Part shown: piece after piece, positions 12,974-14,738 of the stretch
Layout: each line of letters opens with the position of its first letter
Numbering within the stretch: position 1 is the stretch's first letter
Source: CAZWVA01 sp964636885
GTDB taxonomy: Bacteria; Desulfobacterota_D; UBA1144; Nemesobacterales; CSP1-2
Direction: 5' to 3'
DNA length: 14,738 nt
Assembly: GCA_964636885.1 (NCBI GenBank)
Contig: CAZWVA010000063.1
Span: 1-14,738 of the forward strand
The notes under the pieces: generated by a model
Told to the model about the DNA's origin: nothing
Seen by the model: only the letters and a program-made list of their open reading frames with translations
Databases searched by the model: none
Program-made: the position numbers and the translations under genes

Positions 12974-14074
12974 TCAAGAAGCTTCCGGTAAACCCCTCCT
13001 AATAAAAGGCATCCTCACAACCTCTGCCGATCGACTCTTATCGTTTGTCTTTATAATGACACCCGTTCCCGGCTCCATGAATTCCCTTCTTATGTACCCG
13101 AGTGCTATTACCCTTTTCAGTGTTGGAGATAACGCGCTACTCGTAATGTGCCCGATCTCCCGTTCTCCGTGGAATACCCTATCACCCGATTCGGGTAACC
13201 CTTCCCCTTCTATCTCAAATCCTACGAGATGCCAGTTTACATGCCCCCTCCATCTAATCCTTGCAATCACCTCCTGTCCCACGTAGCAACCCTTCTCAAA
13301 ACTCACAGCATGCCAGAGCCCGGCCTCAAGCGGGATAGTATCCTCATCCATATCGACTCCGTATCTTGGAATCCCGGCTTCTATCCTCAGCGTCTCCATG
13401 GCATCCAGTCCAACGGGCCTTATTTGGAACCCCTTCCCACCCTCGATCACCGATCTCCACACGGTTTTAACCCCGTCAGACGGAACAAAAACGTCGTATC
13501 CCTCTTCTCCCGTTCGATTCACCCTTGCAACAACCACCCGGAAACCGTTTACCTCTACCACGGAAAAGTCGTATTCGTTTGGCAGAAGGATACTCTCGTT
13601 AAAGGCCCTCTCAAGAACCCCTCTCGAATTCGGGCCATGAATGAAGAGGAGGGCAAGGCCTTCGGTTACATCCTCGATATCCGCCTTATAGGAGAGTCTG
13701 AACCTGATTAAAAGCTCTCCTACCCTCTCATTAAGACCCGGCTCTAGATCGAGTAGAACGGATTCGCTTTCACGATAGACCCTCATGTCGGAGAGCATCC
13801 TTCCCTTTGGTGTAAGAAGGGTCGCATACAACCCCTTTCCAACCTCAAGCCTATTTATGTCGTTTGTGAGCATCCCGTGAAGGAATCTTATATGCTCCTT
13901 CCCGCTAAGCCGCAACTTGCCCCTGTGTGATAGGTCAACTATCCCTACGCCATACCTCACGGCAAGGCATTCCTCCACTCGGTTGCCGTAGTCCCTCGGC
14001 ATAAGCCACCCCGAGAAATCATCGAAAACGGCTCCCCTCTCAGAGTGAATATCGTAAAGCGGTGTCTTTTTCAT
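12974..14074 (-). CDS. YgfZ/GcvT-family folate-binding protein
   Basis: This encodes 366 residues from the ATG at 14074 (MKKTPLYDIH). A longer frame to 14125 would run through a perfect TATAAT promoter element, so the shorter start is preferred. The N-terminal half resembles the aminomethyltransferase GcvT of glycine cleavage (T-P-L-Y-D-I-H, V-D-L-S-H-R-G-K, F-L-H-G-M-L-T-N-D-I), and P-L-E-A-G-L is also present. The C-terminal part carries K-G-C-Y-V-G-Q-E with C263, the signature of YgfZ/IbaG-side folate proteins that help repair or assemble iron-sulfur clusters in a tetrahydrofolate-dependent way. The Cys motif favours the YgfZ role over true GcvT, as does the absence of gcvH or gcvP next door. 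It is divergent from trxB, and the ribosome site is weak with a short predicted leader of about 13 bases. Confidence 0.88.
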   Translation of the reverse strand: MKKTPLYDIHSERGAVFDDFSGWLMPRDYGNRVEECLAVRYGVGIVDLSHRGKLRLSGKEHIRFLHGMLTNDINRLEVGKGLYATLLTPKGRMLSDMRVYRESESVLLDLEPGLNERVGELLIRFRLSYKADIEDVTEGLALLFIHGPNSRGVLERAFNESILLPNEYDFSVVEVNGFRVVVARVNRTGEEGYDVFVPSDGVKTVWRSVIEGGKGFQIRPVGLDAMETLRIEAGIPRYGVDMDEDTIPLEAGLWHAVSFEKGCYVGQEVIARIRWRGHVNWHLVGFEIEGEGLPESGDRVFHGEREIGHITSSALSPTLKRVIALGYIRREFMEPGTGVIIKTNDKSRSAEVVRMPFIRRGLPEAS

Positions 14075-14093
14075 GGTGTCAATCCCGAAAAGA

Positions 14094-14120
14094 ATTATAA
14101 CTAAAATTTCCGATTTGTAA
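14094..14120 (-). promoter_or_regulatory. Candidate promoter of the YgfZ-like gene
   Basis: A perfect -10 TATAAT lies on the minus strand at 14099-14094, with TTACAA about 15 bases upstream as a weak, slightly close -35. Transcription would begin near 14087, giving a leader of about 13 bases to the ATG at 14074. This excludes the start at 14125. Confidence 0.5.
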
Positions 14121-14156
14121 GGCATACGGTTAATATCGAGATGGTCACGTGTTTAA

Positions 14157-14184
14157 TTGGAAAATCCTTTTTCTGATGTAATAT
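14157..14184 (+). promoter_or_regulatory. Candidate promoter of trxB
   Basis: A -35 TTGGAA (14157-14162), a 16-base spacer and a -10 TAATAT (14179-14184) lie upstream of the trxB ATG at 14215, giving a leader of about 24 bases that contains AAAGGA. The two divergent promoters share this 140-base region. Confidence 0.5.
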
Positions 14185-14214
14185 AAATAAAAACCTTGAG
14201 AGAAAGGATTGGAG

Positions 14215-14738
14215 ATGGTTAATAAATCCGGAGATCTGAAAGAAAGACACAAAGTCGTTATAATCGGGTCTGGTCCTGCCGGACTTACGGCGGCCCTCTA
14301 TGCGGCAAGGGCAAATCTGGAGCCGATTGTCTTTGAGGGAGTACAGGCAGGCGGTCAACTCACACTCACAACCGCAGTTGAGAACTTCCCCGGTTTTCCA
14401 GACGGAATCATGGGGCCGGAGTTGATGGACGCGATGAGAAGGCAGGCCGAGAGATTCGGGGCAAGGTGCATACTGGCCGAGGTGACCTCAGTAGACCTCT
14501 CTAGAAGGCCTTTCAAGATCGTTGCTGGTGAAATGGCATTAGAGGCCGAGACGCTGATAATAGCATCCGGAGCCTCCTCAAAGCTCCTTGGAATAGAATC
14601 CGAGAGGAAACTCTTAGGTTACGGGGTTTCTACCTGTGCCACGTGTGATGGCTTCTTCTTCAAGGACAAAGAGGTGGTCGTCGTGGGCGGCGGGGATAGT
14701 GCGATGGAGGAGGGGATATTTCTTACAAAGTTCGCAAC
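14215..14738 (+). CDS. trxB: Thioredoxin reductase, N-terminal part (runs off right edge)
   Basis: About 174 codons are present, with no stop before the window end. It is an FAD- and NADPH-dependent enzyme that reduces thioredoxin in the cytoplasm. A 12-residue polar N-terminal extension precedes the FAD-binding V-V-I-I-G-S-G-P-A-G-L-T-A-A. Then come G-G-Q-L-T-L-T-T-A-V-E-N-F-P-G-F, the active-site disulfide C-A-T-C-D-G-F-F-F (first Cys at about residue 142), and the start of the NADPH-binding V-V-V-G-G-G-D-S-A-M-E-E. The CATC sequence and the block order are diagnostic for the low-molecular-weight bacterial form. AAAGGA six bases before the ATG is the ribosome site. Whether the NADPH loop is canonical cannot be fully checked, as the gene is cut. 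Confidence 0.96.
   Translation, partial: MVNKSGDLKERHKVVIIGSGPAGLTAALYAARANLEPIVFEGVQAGGQLTLTTAVENFPGFPDGIMGPELMDAMRRQAERFGARCILAEVTSVDLSRRPFKIVAGEMALEAETLIIASGASSKLLGIESERKLLGYGVSTCATCDGFFFKDKEVVVVGGGDSAMEEGIFLTKFA

Noticed and set aside
1..14738. CRISPR arrays, tRNA or rRNA genes, insertion sequences, phage or defence islands
   Set aside because: I saw no regularly spaced direct repeats, cloverleaf-like sequence, transposase or phage motifs; vapBC is the only accessory module with a known type.

Overview
The window looks like a piece of a draft or metagenome-derived chromosome (a 16-base run of N lies inside a gene) from an aerobic or microaerobic, rod-shaped bacterium that probably has a Gram-negative-type envelope. 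The evidence is a heme-copper oxidase subunit I start at the left edge, a copper P-type ATPase with a DsbD/SafE-like membrane partner, and a complete mreB-mreC-mreD-mrdA-rodA elongasome operon. That gene order is common in deltaproteobacterial and Nitrospirota-like lineages, but I cannot place the organism more precisely from sequence alone.

Left part (1-2300, all minus strand): the first 33 codons of cytochrome c oxidase subunit I (ctaD) lie at the edge. Upstream of it in the same direction are a 52-residue one-helix membrane protein, two tandem paralogous exported small proteins with a probable beta-barrel/OB-like core, an unrecognised 183-residue protein and an unrecognised 134-residue exported protein. 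Several GC-rich hairpins without a following T-run separate these genes.

Middle left (2527-6412, plus strand): a sulfite exporter TauE/SafE (DsbD_2-like) membrane protein and a CcoI/CopA-type Cu+ ATPase, plausibly the copper supply for the oxidase, then a P1-family (DmpA-like) self-processing aminopeptidase. A 28-codon leader ORF containing an 8-bp hairpin ends two bases before the ATPase ATG, which has no Shine-Dalgarno of its own.

Middle (6413-7500): a gene-poor stretch, then a VapBC-type toxin-antitoxin pair under a palindromic operator. The antitoxin is frameshifted and the toxin is intact. A composite inverted-repeat element separates vapC from the convergent rodA.

Right part (7505-12746, minus strand): the cell-shape operon mreB>mreC>mreD>mrdA(PBP2)>rodA with overlapping or nearly abutting genes. 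PBP2 is split by a small deletion at its conserved G-I-G-Q-G motif, and rodA is interrupted by the N gap. Both are probably sequence or assembly defects. Upstream lies a YgfZ/GcvT-family folate-binding protein gene (minus strand), divergent from a thioredoxin reductase gene (plus strand) that runs off the right edge.

I see no CRISPR array, rRNA, tRNA, insertion sequence or phage gene. The parts least explained by known families are the small exported and membrane genes ahead of ctaD, the leader ORF plus hairpin before the copper ATPase, and the composite repeat after vapC.
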